This document shows positions 36,604-47,291 of a stretch of 64,000 bases of DNA, in pieces. The stretch comes from Thermochromatium tepidum ATCC 43061 (GTDB lineage Bacteria; Pseudomonadota; Gammaproteobacteria; Chromatiales; Chromatiaceae). The notes under the pieces were generated by a model. That model did no database searches and was not told where the DNA came from. It was given only the letters and a program-made list of their open reading frames with translations. Every line of letters begins with the position of its first letter. The stretch's first letter is position 1. A program made the translations under genes and the position numbers. The stretch is taken from NCBI RefSeq assembly GCF_009664085.1, contig NZ_CP039268.1:1845501-1909500 (forward strand). The letters run 5' to 3'.

Positions 36604-39240
36604 TCAAGCCAGCGCCTTGGAGGCGACCTCGAACACATCGCTCGACAGACCTTCGCGCCCGAGGATGCGCTCCAGTTCGGTCCGCATCAGGGCCTGCCGC
36701 CCGGCATCGAACCTTCGCCAGCGCTCGAAGGGTTTGAGGAGCTGCGCGGCCAGTACCGGATTGATCGGGTCGAGTTCCAACACCTGATCGACCAGGAAGC
36801 GGTAACCGGACCCATCGACGGCATGGAAGCACACCTGGTTGGTCTTGGCGAAGGTGCCGACCAGGGCACGCACCCGATTGGGATTGTGCGGGCTGTAATC
36901 CGGGTGGTGGATGAGGGCCTTCACCCGCTCCAAGGCATCCGGACGCGCGAACTTGGCCTGGACCGAGAACCACTTGTCGATCACCAACGGCTCACCTGTC
37001 CACCGGCGATAAAAGGACTGGAGCGCCGCCTCTGCCTCGTCTCCACCCTGATCGACCAGCAGACCGAGCGCGGCCATGACATCGGTCATATTGTGCGCGG
37101 TCTCGAACTGGGCGCGACAGCAGGCGAGCCCGGATTCATCCCCGGCATACACCAGATAGCTCAGGGCCAGATTCTTGAGCGCACGCCGACCGACCGCCTC
37201 GGGCGCAAAGACATAGGGTCCGGTCTCGGCGTGGGAGTCATAGATGGCGAGCAGCTCGGTGCGCAGCCGGCAGCCCAGTTCGCACATCAGATGTCGATGG
37301 GCGCGATGGAGACCCTCGACATCGATCACCGCCATTCGGTCGCCCAGATAGGTCTCGCTGGGGAGGGTCAGCATCTCGGCGAGCAGTGCCCGATCGGCAG
37401 TGGTGTCGCCCAGGGCGTGCCGAAAGGCGGCGAGGTAATCCTCGGGAATGGGGTGGGTCTCATCCGCGACCAGCGCCAGGATCAGGCGTTCGTGCAGGGT
37501 CTGGGCGGCATCCCAGCGACAGAAGCCGTCGCGGTCATGGGCCATGAGGAACAGCCGGTCGGCGTCGCTGAGATCGTCATGGACCCGGACCGGGGCCGAA
37601 AAGCCGCGCAGGATGGAGGGCACCGGGCGCTCGCTCAGACCGGTGAAGACGAACTGCTGCTCGGGCTCGGTGAGTTCCAAAAGGCGCGTTCCAGGCGCCG
37701 GTGGTTCGGGTTCACCGGCCAGCCATACTGGTGATTCGCGCCCATCGGGACCGAGCAGCCCGATGGCCAGCGGGATGTGCAAGGGCCGCTTGATCGGCTG
37801 GTTGGGTGTCGGCGGCGTCTCTTGGCGCACGTTCAGGGTATAGGTCCAGGTCGCCGCATCATAGTGACCCCGAATGAAGAGCTCGGGCGTGCCGGCCTGT
37901 TCGTACCAACGCCGAAATTGGCTCAGGTCGCGCCCGCTCGCATCTTCCATGCAGCGCACGAAGTCCTCGATGGTCACGGCCTGACCGTCGTGACGCGCGA
38001 AATAGAGGTCGGTTGCGTGCCTAAAGGTCGTGGGGCCGAGCAAGGCGGACTGCATCCGCACCAGTTCGGCGCCCTTGTCATAGACGGTCGCGGTATAGAA
38101 GTTGTCGATCTCGATGTAGGACTCGGGGCGCACCGGGTGGGCCAGGGGCCCCGCATCCTCGGCGAACTGATGGGTGCGCAGGGCCCGCACGTCACGGATG
38201 CGCTTGACCGCGCGCGAGCCGACATCGGAGCTGAACTCTTGATCGCGATAGACGGTGAGCCCCTCCTTCAGACTCAACTGGAACCAATCGCGACAGGTGA
38301 TGCGATTGCCGGTCCAATTATGGAAATACTCGTGCGCAATGATGCTCTCGATGCCGTCGAAATCGGCATCGGTGGCCGTGTCGGGACGCGCGAGCACGAA
38401 CTTGTCGTTGAAAATATTGAGCCCCTTGTTCTCCATCGCGCCCATGTTGAAGTGGCTGACAGCGACGATCATGTAGAAATCCAGATCGTACTCGCGCCCG
38501 AAGCGTTCCTCGTCCCAGCGCATCGCCTTCTTGAGCGCGTTTAAGGCGTGCTCGCCCTTGTCGCGATTGTGCGGCTCGACGAACAATTGGAGTCGGACCT
38601 CGCGCCCCGAAGCGGTGACAAAGCGATCCTCGATCAGGCTGAGATCGCCGGCGACCAGGGCGAATAGATAACTCGGTTTGGGGAAGGGGTCTTCCCAGGT
38701 GACACTGTGACGCCCGTCGGTGAGTTCGGCGCGCGCGATCGGGTTGCCGTTGGACAAGAGCACCGGAAAGCGCGCCTGATCGGCGATGAGGGTGGTGGTG
38801 TAGCGCGCCAGAACGTCCGGTCGGTCGAGGAAATAGGTGATGCGCCGAAAATTCTCGGCCTCACACTGGGTGCAGAGCAGGTCGCCGGACTGATAAAGCC
38901 CCTTGAGCGCGGTGTTGAGACTCGGCTCGATCTCGACTTGGGTCTCCAGGGTGAAGCGGTCGGGTACCTGATACAGGGTCAGACCCCTAGGATCGACCCG
39001 ATACTCGGTGGAGGCGAGGACCCGACCGTCGATGGCCAGGTGCGTCAGTCGCAACTCCTCGCCATCTAGCCACAGATCACCGCCCCCCGGGGGCGCGGCC
39101 GGATTGCGCCGCAGATCTAGCCGCGATTCGACGTGCGTGCACTCGGGATCGAGTTCGAATCTGAGCTCCACCCGATCGATCAGGAACTCGGGTGGACGAT
39201 AGTCCTTGAGATGGATGGGCTGGGGGGTCTCGCGATACAT
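36604..39240 (-). CDS. pepN: Aminopeptidase N (M1 family)
   Basis: Broad-specificity cytosolic zinc aminopeptidase, 878 residues from the ATG at 39240; the longer frame to 39378 overlaps grxC and is rejected. The exopeptidase motif GAMENKGLNIFNDKFV and zinc site HEYFHNWTGNRITCRDWF are intact, followed by LKEGLTVYRDQEF. The C-terminal helical domain is complete. It is divergent from grxC with 108 bases between them. Confidence 0.96.
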   Translation of the reverse strand: MYRETPQPIHLKDYRPPEFLIDRVELRFELDPECTHVESRLDLRRNPAAPPGGGDLWLDGEELRLTHLAIDGRVLASTEYRVDPRGLTLYQVPDRFTLETQVEIEPSLNTALKGLYQSGDLLCTQCEAENFRRITYFLDRPDVLARYTTTLIADQARFPVLLSNGNPIARAELTDGRHSVTWEDPFPKPSYLFALVAGDLSLIEDRFVTASGREVRLQLFVEPHNRDKGEHALNALKKAMRWDEERFGREYDLDFYMIVAVSHFNMGAMENKGLNIFNDKFVLARPDTATDADFDGIESIIAHEYFHNWTGNRITCRDWFQLSLKEGLTVYRDQEFSSDVGSRAVKRIRDVRALRTHQFAEDAGPLAHPVRPESYIEIDNFYTATVYDKGAELVRMQSALLGPTTFRHATDLYFARHDGQAVTIEDFVRCMEDASGRDLSQFRRWYEQAGTPELFIRGHYDAATWTYTLNVRQETPPTPNQPIKRPLHIPLAIGLLGPDGRESPVWLAGEPEPPAPGTRLLELTEPEQQFVFTGLSERPVPSILRGFSAPVRVHDDLSDADRLFLMAHDRDGFCRWDAAQTLHERLILALVADETHPIPEDYLAAFRHALGDTTADRALLAEMLTLPSETYLGDRMAVIDVEGLHRAHRHLMCELGCRLRTELLAIYDSHAETGPYVFAPEAVGRRALKNLALSYLVYAGDESGLACCRAQFETAHNMTDVMAALGLLVDQGGDEAEAALQSFYRRWTGEPLVIDKWFSVQAKFARPDALERVKALIHHPDYSPHNPNRVRALVGTFAKTNQVCFHAVDGSGYRFLVDQVLELDPINPVLAAQLLKPFERWRRFDAGRQALMRTELERILGREGLSSDVFEVASKALA

Positions 39241-39348
39241 GGTGCAACCTGAGCGTCTGAGAGGAGTGTGGACGACACGACTTGACTGAAACGGAGCCAG
39301 GGGTGAAGCTCGCACACCAAGGCCAATCTTCGCAATAGTTCGGACACC

Positions 39349-39607
39349 ATGCCCCAGGTCACTGTCTACACGACCCAAACCTGCCCCTACTGCGACCGCG
39401 CGCGGCGCCTACTCAAGCGCAAGGGCGTCCACTTTACCGAGATCCCAGTCGATCAAGATCGCGCGCGCATGACCGAGATGGTCGAGCGCAGCGGTCGCCA
39501 TACGGTCCCACAGATCTTCATCGATGACTTCCACGTCGGCGGCTATGACGACATGGTGCTGCTCGACATGGAGGGCGAACTCGATGAACGCCTCGGACTC
39601 GACACCG

Positions 39608-39615
<8 letters not shown>
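39349..39615 (+). CDS. grxC: Glutaredoxin 3
   Basis: An 88-residue dithiol glutaredoxin with active site CPYC at residues 12-15, the TVP cis-proline motif (HTVPQIFIDDFHVGGYDD) and the GSH-binding GGYDD. It reduces disulfides and ribonucleotide reductase using glutathione. Its stop overlaps the start of the S4-domain gene by 8 bases, which points to coupled translation. Confidence 0.96.
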
Positions 39616-40024
<409 letters not shown>

Positions 40025-40044
40025 GCCTGAACAGGGGTCGCGCC

Positions 40045-40503
40045 ATGGACAACGACGCCCTCCGCGACACCTACCGCGCCGTCAACGAGCGCGCCTGTCC
40101 CTATGAGAAGACCATCCTGAGCGGCAACGGCGGCTGCTCGCTGGCGCGCCGGTTCTGTATCGCCGAACGCGAAGGGGTGCAGTGCGGCTCGGCCCAGGCC
40201 TGGACGGATTGTCTGGCCCTGCTCGAAACCCTAAGACGTCAAGCCCGCTTTGCGCTCAAGTCGAGCGACACCCACAGCGCCCTGCCCCACACCAAGACCA
40301 TGCGTCTCCAGGTCGGCGGATTGCGCGGACTGTGTGTGGCCTTGGCGCCGGAAACGCCTGCCCCCAGCTCCATCGAGGACATCCAATCCAAGGTCGCCGA
40401 GGCAATCGTTCGGTTCGGCGCGCTTGATGCCCTGCCCTATGCGCTTATCCTGCGCGAAATCGCTCAGTATCAGCCACGCCGACGTCAGGGGCGCGAGAGA
40501 TGA
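40045..40503 (+). CDS. Conserved cysteine-rich protein of unknown function
   Basis: 152 residues, unrecognised. The first 60 residues hold five cysteines: Cys18 (ERACPYEK), Cys31 and Cys38 (GGCSLARRFCIAEREG), Cys47 (VQCGSAQ) and Cys56 (TDCLALLE), with another at Cys97. Spacing and basic context suggest a metal or iron-sulfur site, but no named motif fits. The middle is basic (LRRQARFALKSSDTHS) and the end is charged. It starts 20 bases after hslR with GGGG upstream, and its end overlaps the SDR gene start by 4 bases. The set grxC-hslR-this-SDR looks like one unit, so a redox role is plausible (inference). Confidence 0.7.
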   Translation: MDNDALRDTYRAVNERACPYEKTILSGNGGCSLARRFCIAEREGVQCGSAQAWTDCLALLETLRRQARFALKSSDTHSALPHTKTMRLQVGGLRGLCVALAPETPAPSSIEDIQSKVAEAIVRFGALDALPYALILREIAQYQPRRRQGRER

Positions 40504-41393
40504 AGACAGCCCTCGTCACAGGTGCCAACTCTGGGCTAGGCCGCGCCATCGCCCAGGGACTGGCTGCCGCCGACTGGCGCGTAGGTCTGGTGGCACGCGA
40601 TCTGGAACGGGGTGAGGCCGCCCTGGCCGAGATCCAGGCTGCTACCGGCAATCCGCAGCTTTGGCTGTTCGTCGCCGATCTGGCCAGCCAGTCTGAGGTG
40701 CGTGCCCTGGCCAACGCCGTGCTCGGGCATTTCGACGCCCTGCATCTACTCGTCAACAACGCCGGCACCGCCTTTCGCGAGCGACGTCTGAGTCCGGATG
40801 GGATCGAGCGTGCCCTGGCCGTCAATCATCTGGCGCCTTTCCTGCTCACTCACCTGCTGCTCGATCGGCTCATTGCCAGCGCACCGGCCCAGATCATCAA
40901 CGTCGGAACGCGCATGAACACGGCCATGGACCTCGACGATTGGAATTGGGAGCGCCGTCCCTATCGGATGATGGCGGCCTATGGCCAGTCCAAGCTCGGC
41001 AACCTACATTTCACCTTCGAGCTGGCGCGGCGGCTTGCCGGCACGGGCGTGCGGGTCAACTGCGTCTTTCCTGGTGTTTTTCGCTCCAATCTCGGTGGGA
41101 CGGACGGCGCTCAGGGGGTGTTCTGGCGGTTGGTCGACCGGCTGATCGGCTGGGCGCTGCCCACACCCGAGCGCGCCGCCCACGCCGTTCTGCGACTGGC
41201 GCTCGACGATACCCTCTCGCTCACTGGCGCCTATCTCTGGAACGGTCGAGCGATCGCGGCGCCGGCCCAGGCGCGCGATCCCGAGATGAACCGACGGGTC
41301 TGGATCCTGAGCCTGGCAGCCACCGATCTCCTCGATCAGGCGACCAGTGACAGCGAATCACCGGACGCAGTTGAGCGAGAGGATGCACCATAG
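40500..41393 (+). CDS. Short-chain dehydrogenase/reductase
   Basis: A 297-residue NAD(P)-dependent oxidoreductase of the SDR superfamily. The cofactor loop is TGANSGLGRAIA, with NNAG (LLVNNAGTAF) and the catalytic YGQSK (Tyr and Lys). The usual catalytic Ser in the strand before it is replaced: the sequence reads IINVGTRMNT. The C-terminal region resembles retinol-dehydrogenase-like SDRs. The substrate is unknown. The last 58 bases overlap the opposite-strand EF-hand gene. Confidence 0.88.
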   Translation: MKTALVTGANSGLGRAIAQGLAAADWRVGLVARDLERGEAALAEIQAATGNPQLWLFVADLASQSEVRALANAVLGHFDALHLLVNNAGTAFRERRLSPDGIERALAVNHLAPFLLTHLLLDRLIASAPAQIINVGTRMNTAMDLDDWNWERRPYRMMAAYGQSKLGNLHFTFELARRLAGTGVRVNCVFPGVFRSNLGGTDGAQGVFWRLVDRLIGWALPTPERAAHAVLRLALDDTLSLTGAYLWNGRAIAAPAQARDPEMNRRVWILSLAATDLLDQATSDSESPDAVEREDAP

Positions 41394-41923
41394 GCGTTCA
41401 AAATTTGCATGATGCGCTGCATCACCAAGAGGTTGGGCCGGCTGTCCTGTTCAGGGCTTACCGACTCGGTCGCGGCTGTGGTCTCGGCCTTTGACCCAGC
41501 CTCAGCAGAGGCGTCGAGACGCTGGCTGCCGAGCCTCTGGACAAACGTCATCGCCTCGTTTCCCAAGCGCTCGACGTGGTCCTGGAGGAACGCGAGGCTG
41601 TCGGTCAGGGCGCGCATCCCCTCGGTGAGATCATCCGAGCTCACCGTGCCGTCGCCGTCCATGTCGAGTGCGGCGACTACATCTTCGACGCCTGGAAGCG
41701 TCAAATTTTTGTCGGACTCGTCCTTGGATTCGGCCAGACCCAAGCCAGAGAAGGCCGTCTCGAAGTCCTTGGCATCGAGATAGCCCTTGCCCTTGGTGTC
41801 CAGACTGGAAAACACCTGCTCCAGGGTCTTGGAGCGTTCCTGGTCGTCGCTGATGGTGCGCAACGCCCCATTGAAGGTGGAGCCGATGTCGCCAAGACCG
41901 CTCGTGATCGTGCTAATACTCAT
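41336..41923 (-). CDS. EF-hand calcium-binding-like protein
   Basis: 195 residues from the ATG at 41923 (GGGAG upstream); a frame to 41971 is unlikely. It has two EF-hand loops: a weak one, DTKGKGYLDAKDF (residues 42-54), and a canonical DxDxDG loop, DMDGDGTVSSDDL (87-99). The region after is helical, then low-complexity Ala/Ser/Thr. It has no signal peptide or membrane segment. Bacterial EF-hand proteins of this size are mostly uncharacterised; calcium buffering or sensing is an inference. It converges with and overlaps the SDR gene. Confidence 0.75.
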   Translation of the reverse strand: MSISTITSGLGDIGSTFNGALRTISDDQERSKTLEQVFSSLDTKGKGYLDAKDFETAFSGLGLAESKDESDKNLTLPGVEDVVAALDMDGDGTVSSDDLTEGMRALTDSLAFLQDHVERLGNEAMTFVQRLGSQRLDASAEAGSKAETTAATESVSPEQDSRPNLLVMQRIMQILNAYGASSRSTASGDSLSLVA

Positions 41924-42300
41924 CTTGTTAAACTCCCAACGGCTGAGGGTGCAGGATCGCCCAGGGAGCAATGATCGGAGCGATCATTCGGTTCTGGGCG
42001 GCTCGTTTCCCATATCAGCAAGCGCCGGGCCAGTTTGCACGGACTCAGTCTGACATTAAGATGTGAAGGGGTTCACGCTTCTCGCCGATCGGCTTACCGA
42101 AAGTGACAAGGGTTGTGAACGGCGTCATCGCGACTAGCGTCCGGGATTGTTAAAAAAGACAGGCATGGACACCTGACCTGAACGGATTCCCCCTTGGAAA
42201 GACTTGACTGGAACTGAACGACATGTCGCAACACCCCCCTTTTCGACCAGTGCATCCACCCCGTTCGGGACAGATCAACGCCATGATGGTGGAGTCCAAG
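41924..42300. other. 377-base intergenic region between the EF-hand gene and cpdA
   Basis: It holds the upstream sequences of two divergent genes. No complete promoter is obvious. Noted items: a run of six A in TTGTTAAAAAAGACAGG near 42148-42165, and the AT-rich CCATATCAG near 42009. Frames here are short. If cpdA used the upstream ATG at 42223 or 42283 the gap would shorten by up to 78 bases. I see no RNA gene. Confidence 0.4.
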
Positions 42301-43086
42301 ATGCCGTTTCGTCTTGTGCAGCTGACAGATCCCCACCTCTTCGCCGATCCGAGCGGGCAGCTACTCGGCATCACGACACGCCGCAGCTTCGAATCGGTCC
42401 TGACACTGGCGCTATCTGGGAGCACACCGCCCGATGCCCTGCTCCTGACGGGCGACCTGGTGCATGACGAGACCCCAGCGGGCTATCGTTATCTGGGTGA
42501 GCGGCTCAGGAGAACCGGGGTTCCGCACTTTTGCATCGGCGGCAACCACGACGTCCCGGCCCTGATGACCGAGCACCTGGATTCGGTGGCCCCTGGCCCC
42601 TTGGCACTACGTCGGCTTGGCCACTGGAATCTGATCCTGCTCGATTCGAGCATTCCAGAAAGCGATGGCGGATCCTTAACGCCGACCCAGCTCACCCAGC
42701 TCGCCCAGCTATTGGACGATGAACGGGCCCCTACCCTCATCGCCCTACACCACCATCCGACGGCCATCGGCAGTGCCTGGATCGACCGGATCGGGGTCGC
42801 AAACGGCGCCGAGCTGCTCGCCCTGTGCGAAGGTCACGCCCAGGTCAAGGCCATCCTTTTCGGTCATATCCATCAGGACTTTTCGGCACGGCATGGAGGC
42901 TATCTGCTCTTGGGCGCGCCCTCGACCTGTCTTCAGTTCAGGCCCGGAAGCCCTGAGTTTGCGATCGACGCCTGCTCGCCCGGTTATCGTGAACTCAGAC
43001 TCCACCCGGATGGACGCCTCGAGACCCGGGTCGCGCGGCTTGAACAGTACTCCGAAATGCCGCTTTATCTGGCGGGCGGATACTGA
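42301..43086 (+). CDS. cpdA: 3',5'-cyclic-AMP phosphodiesterase CpdA
   Basis: Metallophosphoesterase that lowers cAMP. It has 261 residues from the ATG at 42301 (GGAG seven bases upstream, and the usual N-terminus MPFRLVQLTDPHLFADP); ATGs at 42283 and 42223 are also open. Metal motifs are TDPHLF, LLTGDLVHDE, GGNHD, LHHHP and GHIHQD, all intact. It has no membrane segment. It may set the level of cAMP for Crp-type regulators; a Crp/Fnr gene in this window is DNR-like, so a link is not shown. Confidence 0.92.
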   Translation: MPFRLVQLTDPHLFADPSGQLLGITTRRSFESVLTLALSGSTPPDALLLTGDLVHDETPAGYRYLGERLRRTGVPHFCIGGNHDVPALMTEHLDSVAPGPLALRRLGHWNLILLDSSIPESDGGSLTPTQLTQLAQLLDDERAPTLIALHHHPTAIGSAWIDRIGVANGAELLALCEGHAQVKAILFGHIHQDFSARHGGYLLLGAPSTCLQFRPGSPEFAIDACSPGYRELRLHPDGRLETRVARLEQYSEMPLYLAGGY

Positions 43087-43102
43087 CGGACGGGGCGGCT
43101 GC

Positions 43103-43393
43103 TCATTCGATGATAAATCCAGTCTGCTCCTGATAGTTCAGCGGCTCGCAGACCAGACCCGTCACCTCGGCCAGGGCCGGTCCGACGCGCAGCCAGTCGC
43201 GCAGCTGCGCCACAGCAGACGCCTTGCCGCACGCGAGTACCTCCACCCGCCCATCGCTGAGGTTGCGCGCATAGCCGGTCAGGCCCAGTCGCATCGCCTG
43301 TTCGCGCGTCGAGGCGCGAAAGAAGACGCCCTGGACACGCCCGGCAATCACACAGCGATAGCAGACCCGATGCTCGGCGGATCGCTCGTCCAT
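43103..43393 (-). CDS. acyP: Acylphosphatase
   Basis: A 96-residue enzyme hydrolysing carboxyl-phosphate bonds. The active residues are Arg in GVFFRASTREQA and Asn in GYARNLSDGRVEV, both present, in the ferredoxin-like alpha/beta fold. The start at 43393 is preferred; a longer frame to 43435 overlaps nothing real. It converges with cpdA across 16 bases. Confidence 0.95.
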   Translation of the reverse strand: MDERSAEHRVCYRCVIAGRVQGVFFRASTREQAMRLGLTGYARNLSDGRVEVLACGKASAVAQLRDWLRVGPALAEVTGLVCEPLNYQEQTGFIIE

Positions 43394-43399
43394 CGTTGA

Positions 43400-44173
<774 letters not shown>

Positions 44174-44194
44174 GAGGCCCAGGCGAGGCCCGAG

Positions 44195-44908
44195 TTGAAC
44201 GGCTCGACCCCGCAGCTCCATCTGCCACTCGAACGGCACCCCGAGCCGACCCTGGAGTCCTATCGTCCAGGGCCGAATGCCGAGGCCCTGGAGGCCGTCA
44301 CGGCTATGGCACGGGGCGCCGGCGAGCCCTATGTGCTGCTCTTCGGCACGACCGGCACGGGCAAGACCCATCTGCTTCAAGCCGCCTGCCAGGCCGTCGC
44401 GCGCCTCGGGCGTCAGGCCCATTTCGTACCGCTCGGGATGGCGGATCTGGATCCGGCGATGCTGGAGAACCTGGAACAGCTGGATCTGGTGGCGATCGAC
44501 GATATCCAGTGCATCGTCGGCGACCCGGCCTGGGAGCGCGCCCTCTTCGACCTCTTCAACCGGATACGCGAGCAGGGACGCTCATTGCTCGGTGCGACCA
44601 ATGCCGCGCCCGAAAGCCTGAGGTTCAGGCTGCCAGATCTGGCCTCGCGTCTGCTATGGGGTCCGCGTTATCGGCTGCTGCCGTTGTCGGATCTGGACTC
44701 TGAGCAGCTCCTGCTGGAGGCGGCGCACAGCCGCGGGATGCGGCTGGCCCCGGAGCTGGTGCGCTTCATCATGAGCCACGCTGCGCGTGATCCGGCCTCT
44801 CTGCTCGATCTCTTGGCGCGGCTCGATAGTCTCAGCCTCCGCGAGCAGCGTCTGCCAAGCATCCCCCTGGTCCGGCGCCTCCTGCAGTCCTCCGATGACA
44901 TCGCCTGA
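44195..44908 (+). CDS. hda: DnaA regulatory inactivator Hda
   Basis: AAA+ protein that with the sliding clamp triggers ATP hydrolysis by DnaA, preventing re-initiation. It has 237 residues with a TTG start at 44195. The N-terminal clamp-binding pentapeptide-like QLHLPL, Walker A FGTTGTGKTHLLQA, Walker B LDLVAIDDIQ, sensor GATNAAP and a DnaA-like domain III follow. The C-terminus overlaps nothing; the opposite-strand pgsA-like gene ends 2 bases later. Confidence 0.92.
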   Translation: MNGSTPQLHLPLERHPEPTLESYRPGPNAEALEAVTAMARGAGEPYVLLFGTTGTGKTHLLQAACQAVARLGRQAHFVPLGMADLDPAMLENLEQLDLVAIDDIQCIVGDPAWERALFDLFNRIREQGRSLLGATNAAPESLRFRLPDLASRLLWGPRYRLLPLSDLDSEQLLLEAAHSRGMRLAPELVRFIMSHAARDPASLLDLLARLDSLSLREQRLPSIPLVRRLLQSSDDIA

Positions 44909-44910
44909 AC

Positions 44911-45477
44911 TCAGTCAGGCTTGCGCCCTTTGGCGATCGCCTTGCGGCCCCAGATCCAGACATACTGCACCCCGCTGACCACCACGGTGATCAGACAGGC
45001 CCAGATCAACGCCCCAATCAAGACCTCCGGCAGATCCACGACCCCGGCATCGAGGATGACGGCCACGACCAGTAGGATCTGCATCGCCGTATTGACCTTG
45101 CTGATGAGGATGGGGGCCGCCTCGACCTCGGCGACCAGATAGTTGTAAAGCAGGGCGCCGCTGACGATCACCAGATCCCGAAAGATCACCGCCAACACCA
45201 GCCAGAGCGGAATGAGCCCCTGGGACCCGAGCACCAGGAAGCAGCACACGAGCAGGATCTTGTCGGCCAAGGGATCGAGCAGACCCCCGAGCCGACTCTG
45301 CCAACCATAGTGCTTGGCCAAGAAGCCGTCGAGCCCATCCGAGATCCCAGCGATGACGAACAGGATCAAGGCCCAACCGAATTCCTGAACCACGAGCAGA
45401 TAGACCACAGGGATCACGGCGATCAGCCGCAACACACTGATGATGTTTGGGAGATCACTGAGCTTCAACAGACTCAT
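44911..45477 (-). CDS. CDP-alcohol phosphatidyltransferase family membrane protein (PgsA-like)
   Basis: 188 residues from the ATG at 45477, multi-spanning. The catalytic motif DG-x2-A-x-x-x-x-x-x-x-x-G-x-x-x-D-x-x-x-D is present as SDGLDGFLAKHYGWQSRLGG then LLDPLADK. PgsA makes phosphatidylglycerol phosphate from CDP-diacylglycerol. The short length and lack of a usual neighbour (uvrC) mean the substrate could be different. It is divergent from purM. Confidence 0.82.
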   Translation of the reverse strand: MSLLKLSDLPNIISVLRLIAVIPVVYLLVVQEFGWALILFVIAGISDGLDGFLAKHYGWQSRLGGLLDPLADKILLVCCFLVLGSQGLIPLWLVLAVIFRDLVIVSGALLYNYLVAEVEAAPILISKVNTAMQILLVVAVILDAGVVDLPEVLIGALIWACLITVVVSGVQYVWIWGRKAIAKGRKPD

Positions 45478-45559
45478 GGCGCCGACGCCTAGGCAACACA
45501 CGAAGGAGAGATGACGGCTATACTAGCGCACCTCGATTCGTCAAGACTGGAGCCATCGC

Positions 45560-46630
45560 GTGCCGCAGGATTCCTCGCCTCTATCCACAGCCCTCAGTTA
45601 CCGCGCGGCCGGCGTCGACATCGACGCCGGCACCCGACTCGTCGAGCGGATCAAGCCACTGGCCGCCGCCACGCACCGCCCCGGCGTACTCGATGGGCTG
45701 GGCGGGTTCGGGGCGCTGTTCGAGCTGCCGCTGGAGCGCTTTCGCCGCCCGGTCCTGGTCTCGGGCACCGACGGGGTGGGCACCAAGCTCAGGCTGGCGA
45801 TCGAACTGGGGCGTCATGACAGCATTGGGATCGATCTGGTCGCCATGTGTGTCAATGACGTCCTGGTCAGCGGGGCCGAGCCTCTGTTCTTCCTCGATTA
45901 CTATGCCACCGGCCAGCTGGACGTCGAGGTCGCCGCTGAAGTCGTCGGCGGCATCGCGCGCGGTTGTACCCTGGCCGGCTGCGCCCTGGTCGGGGGCGAG
46001 ACCGCCGAGATGCCCGGGCTCTATGGCGCGGGCGATTATGACCTCGCCGGCTTCTGTGTCGGTATCGTCGAGAGGGACGATCTCATCCAGCCCGAGCGGG
46101 TCAGGCCAGGAGATCGGTTGATCGCGCTCGCCTCCTCGGGGCCGCATTCCAACGGCTATTCGCTGATCCGCAAGATCATTGCGACCAGAGGCGCGGATCT
46201 AAACCAAGCCTTGGGCGAGACGACGCTGGGCGAGGCCCTGCTGGCGCCGACCCGGATCTATGTCCGCTCGGTCCTCGCCCTAACCCGGCTGCAGCGCGTC
46301 CATGCCCTGGCCCACATCACCGGCGGTGGTCTGACCGACAACCTCCCGCGGGTGCTGCCACCCGGGACCCAGGCCCGTATCGATCTCGACTCCTGGACCC
46401 CTCCGGCGGTGTTTGACTGGATCCAGCGTCAGGGTGGCATCGCTGAGTCCGAGATGCGGCGGACCTTCAACTGTGGGGTTGGGATGGTGATCGGCGTGGC
46501 CGCAGAGGACGTCGAGACCGCGTTGGACCATCTGCGTGCTCAGGGTGAGACGGCCTGGGTCATCGGTGAGATCGAGGCGAGCGAGGGTGCACCTCGGGTC
46601 ATCTATCAAGGCGGTCGGCATGCCCTCTGA
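45560..46630 (+). CDS. purM: Phosphoribosylformylglycinamidine cyclo-ligase
   Basis: Makes aminoimidazole ribotide (AIR) in purine synthesis. It has 356 residues with a GTG start. Motifs are [45 protein letters not shown] and [16 protein letters not shown]. Its stop lies inside the start of purN (11-base overlap), so the two are coupled. It is the usual neighbour of hda in many gammaproteobacteria. Confidence 0.97.
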   Translation: MPQDSSPLSTALSYRAAGVDIDAGTRLVERIKPLAAATHRPGVLDGLGGFGALFELPLERFRRPVLVSGTDGVGTKLRLAIELGRHDSIGIDLVAMCVNDVLVSGAEPLFFLDYYATGQLDVEVAAEVVGGIARGCTLAGCALVGGETAEMPGLYGAGDYDLAGFCVGIVERDDLIQPERVRPGDRLIALASSGPHSNGYSLIRKIIATRGADLNQALGETTLGEALLAPTRIYVRSVLALTRLQRVHALAHITGGGLTDNLPRVLPPGTQARIDLDSWTPPAVFDWIQRQGGIAESEMRRTFNCGVGMVIGVAAEDVETALDHLRAQGETAWVIGEIEASEGAPRVIYQGGRHAL

Positions 46631-47291
46631 ACGCACACCGCTGGCCGTGGTCGTACTCATCTCAGGCAACGGAAGCAATCTCCAGGCCCTGATCGATGCC
46701 CAGGAACAGGGCGCACCCTACCGGATCCGGGCCGTCATCAGCAACGAACCCACGGCCTTTGGACTGGAACGCGCACGGCGCCACGGCATCCCGACCCAGG
46801 TCATCGACCACCGCGACTATCCGGATCGTGCCAGCTTCGATGTCGCCTTGGCGAAGACGATCGATGGATATGACCCAGGCCTGGTCGTGCTGGCTGGTTT
46901 TATGCGTATCCTGACGCCGGAGTTCGTCGCGCACTATCGCGGACGGTTGCTCAACATCCATCCCTCGCTGCTCCCAAAATACCGGGGACTGCATACCCAC
47001 AGGCGCGTGCTCGAGGCTGGCGACACCGAGCATGGCGCCAGCGTGCATTTCGTCACCCCCGAGCTCGATGGTGGACCCGTGGTCCTTCAGGCGCGGGTCC
47101 CGGTGCAACCCGGGGACGACCCGGACACCCTGGCAGCACGGGTCCTCAAGCAGGAACACCGCCTCTATCCGACCGTGGTGCGCTGGTTTGCCGAGGGCCG
47201 GCTGTGGCTCGATGGGTCTGGGCGCCCCTGTCTCGACGGCGAGGTGCTGGATGAACCGCGTCGGATCGGTCCGGATCAGGGGTTGAGCTGA
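46620..47291 (+). CDS. purN: Phosphoribosylglycinamide formyltransferase
   Basis: Transfers a formyl group from 10-formyltetrahydrofolate to GAR in purine synthesis. It has 223 residues from the ATG at 46620, which overlaps the end of purM; a longer frame from 46536 is a shadow. Motifs are [12 protein letters not shown] and the active-site [20 protein letters not shown] and [15 protein letters not shown]. Its tail overlaps the opposite-strand DUF1566 gene by 16 bases. Confidence 0.96.
   Translation: MPSERTPLAVVVLISGNGSNLQALIDAQEQGAPYRIRAVISNEPTAFGLERARRHGIPTQVIDHRDYPDRASFDVALAKTIDGYDPGLVVLAGFMRILTPEFVAHYRGRLLNIHPSLLPKYRGLHTHRRVLEAGDTEHGASVHFVTPELDGGPVVLQARVPVQPGDDPDTLAARVLKQEHRLYPTVVRWFAEGRLWLDGSGRPCLDGEVLDEPRRIGPDQGLS

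Noticed and set aside
36550-37734. 394-residue plus-strand frame across the end of pepN
   Set aside because: Antisense shadow of a conserved aminopeptidase, no domain and no ribosome site.
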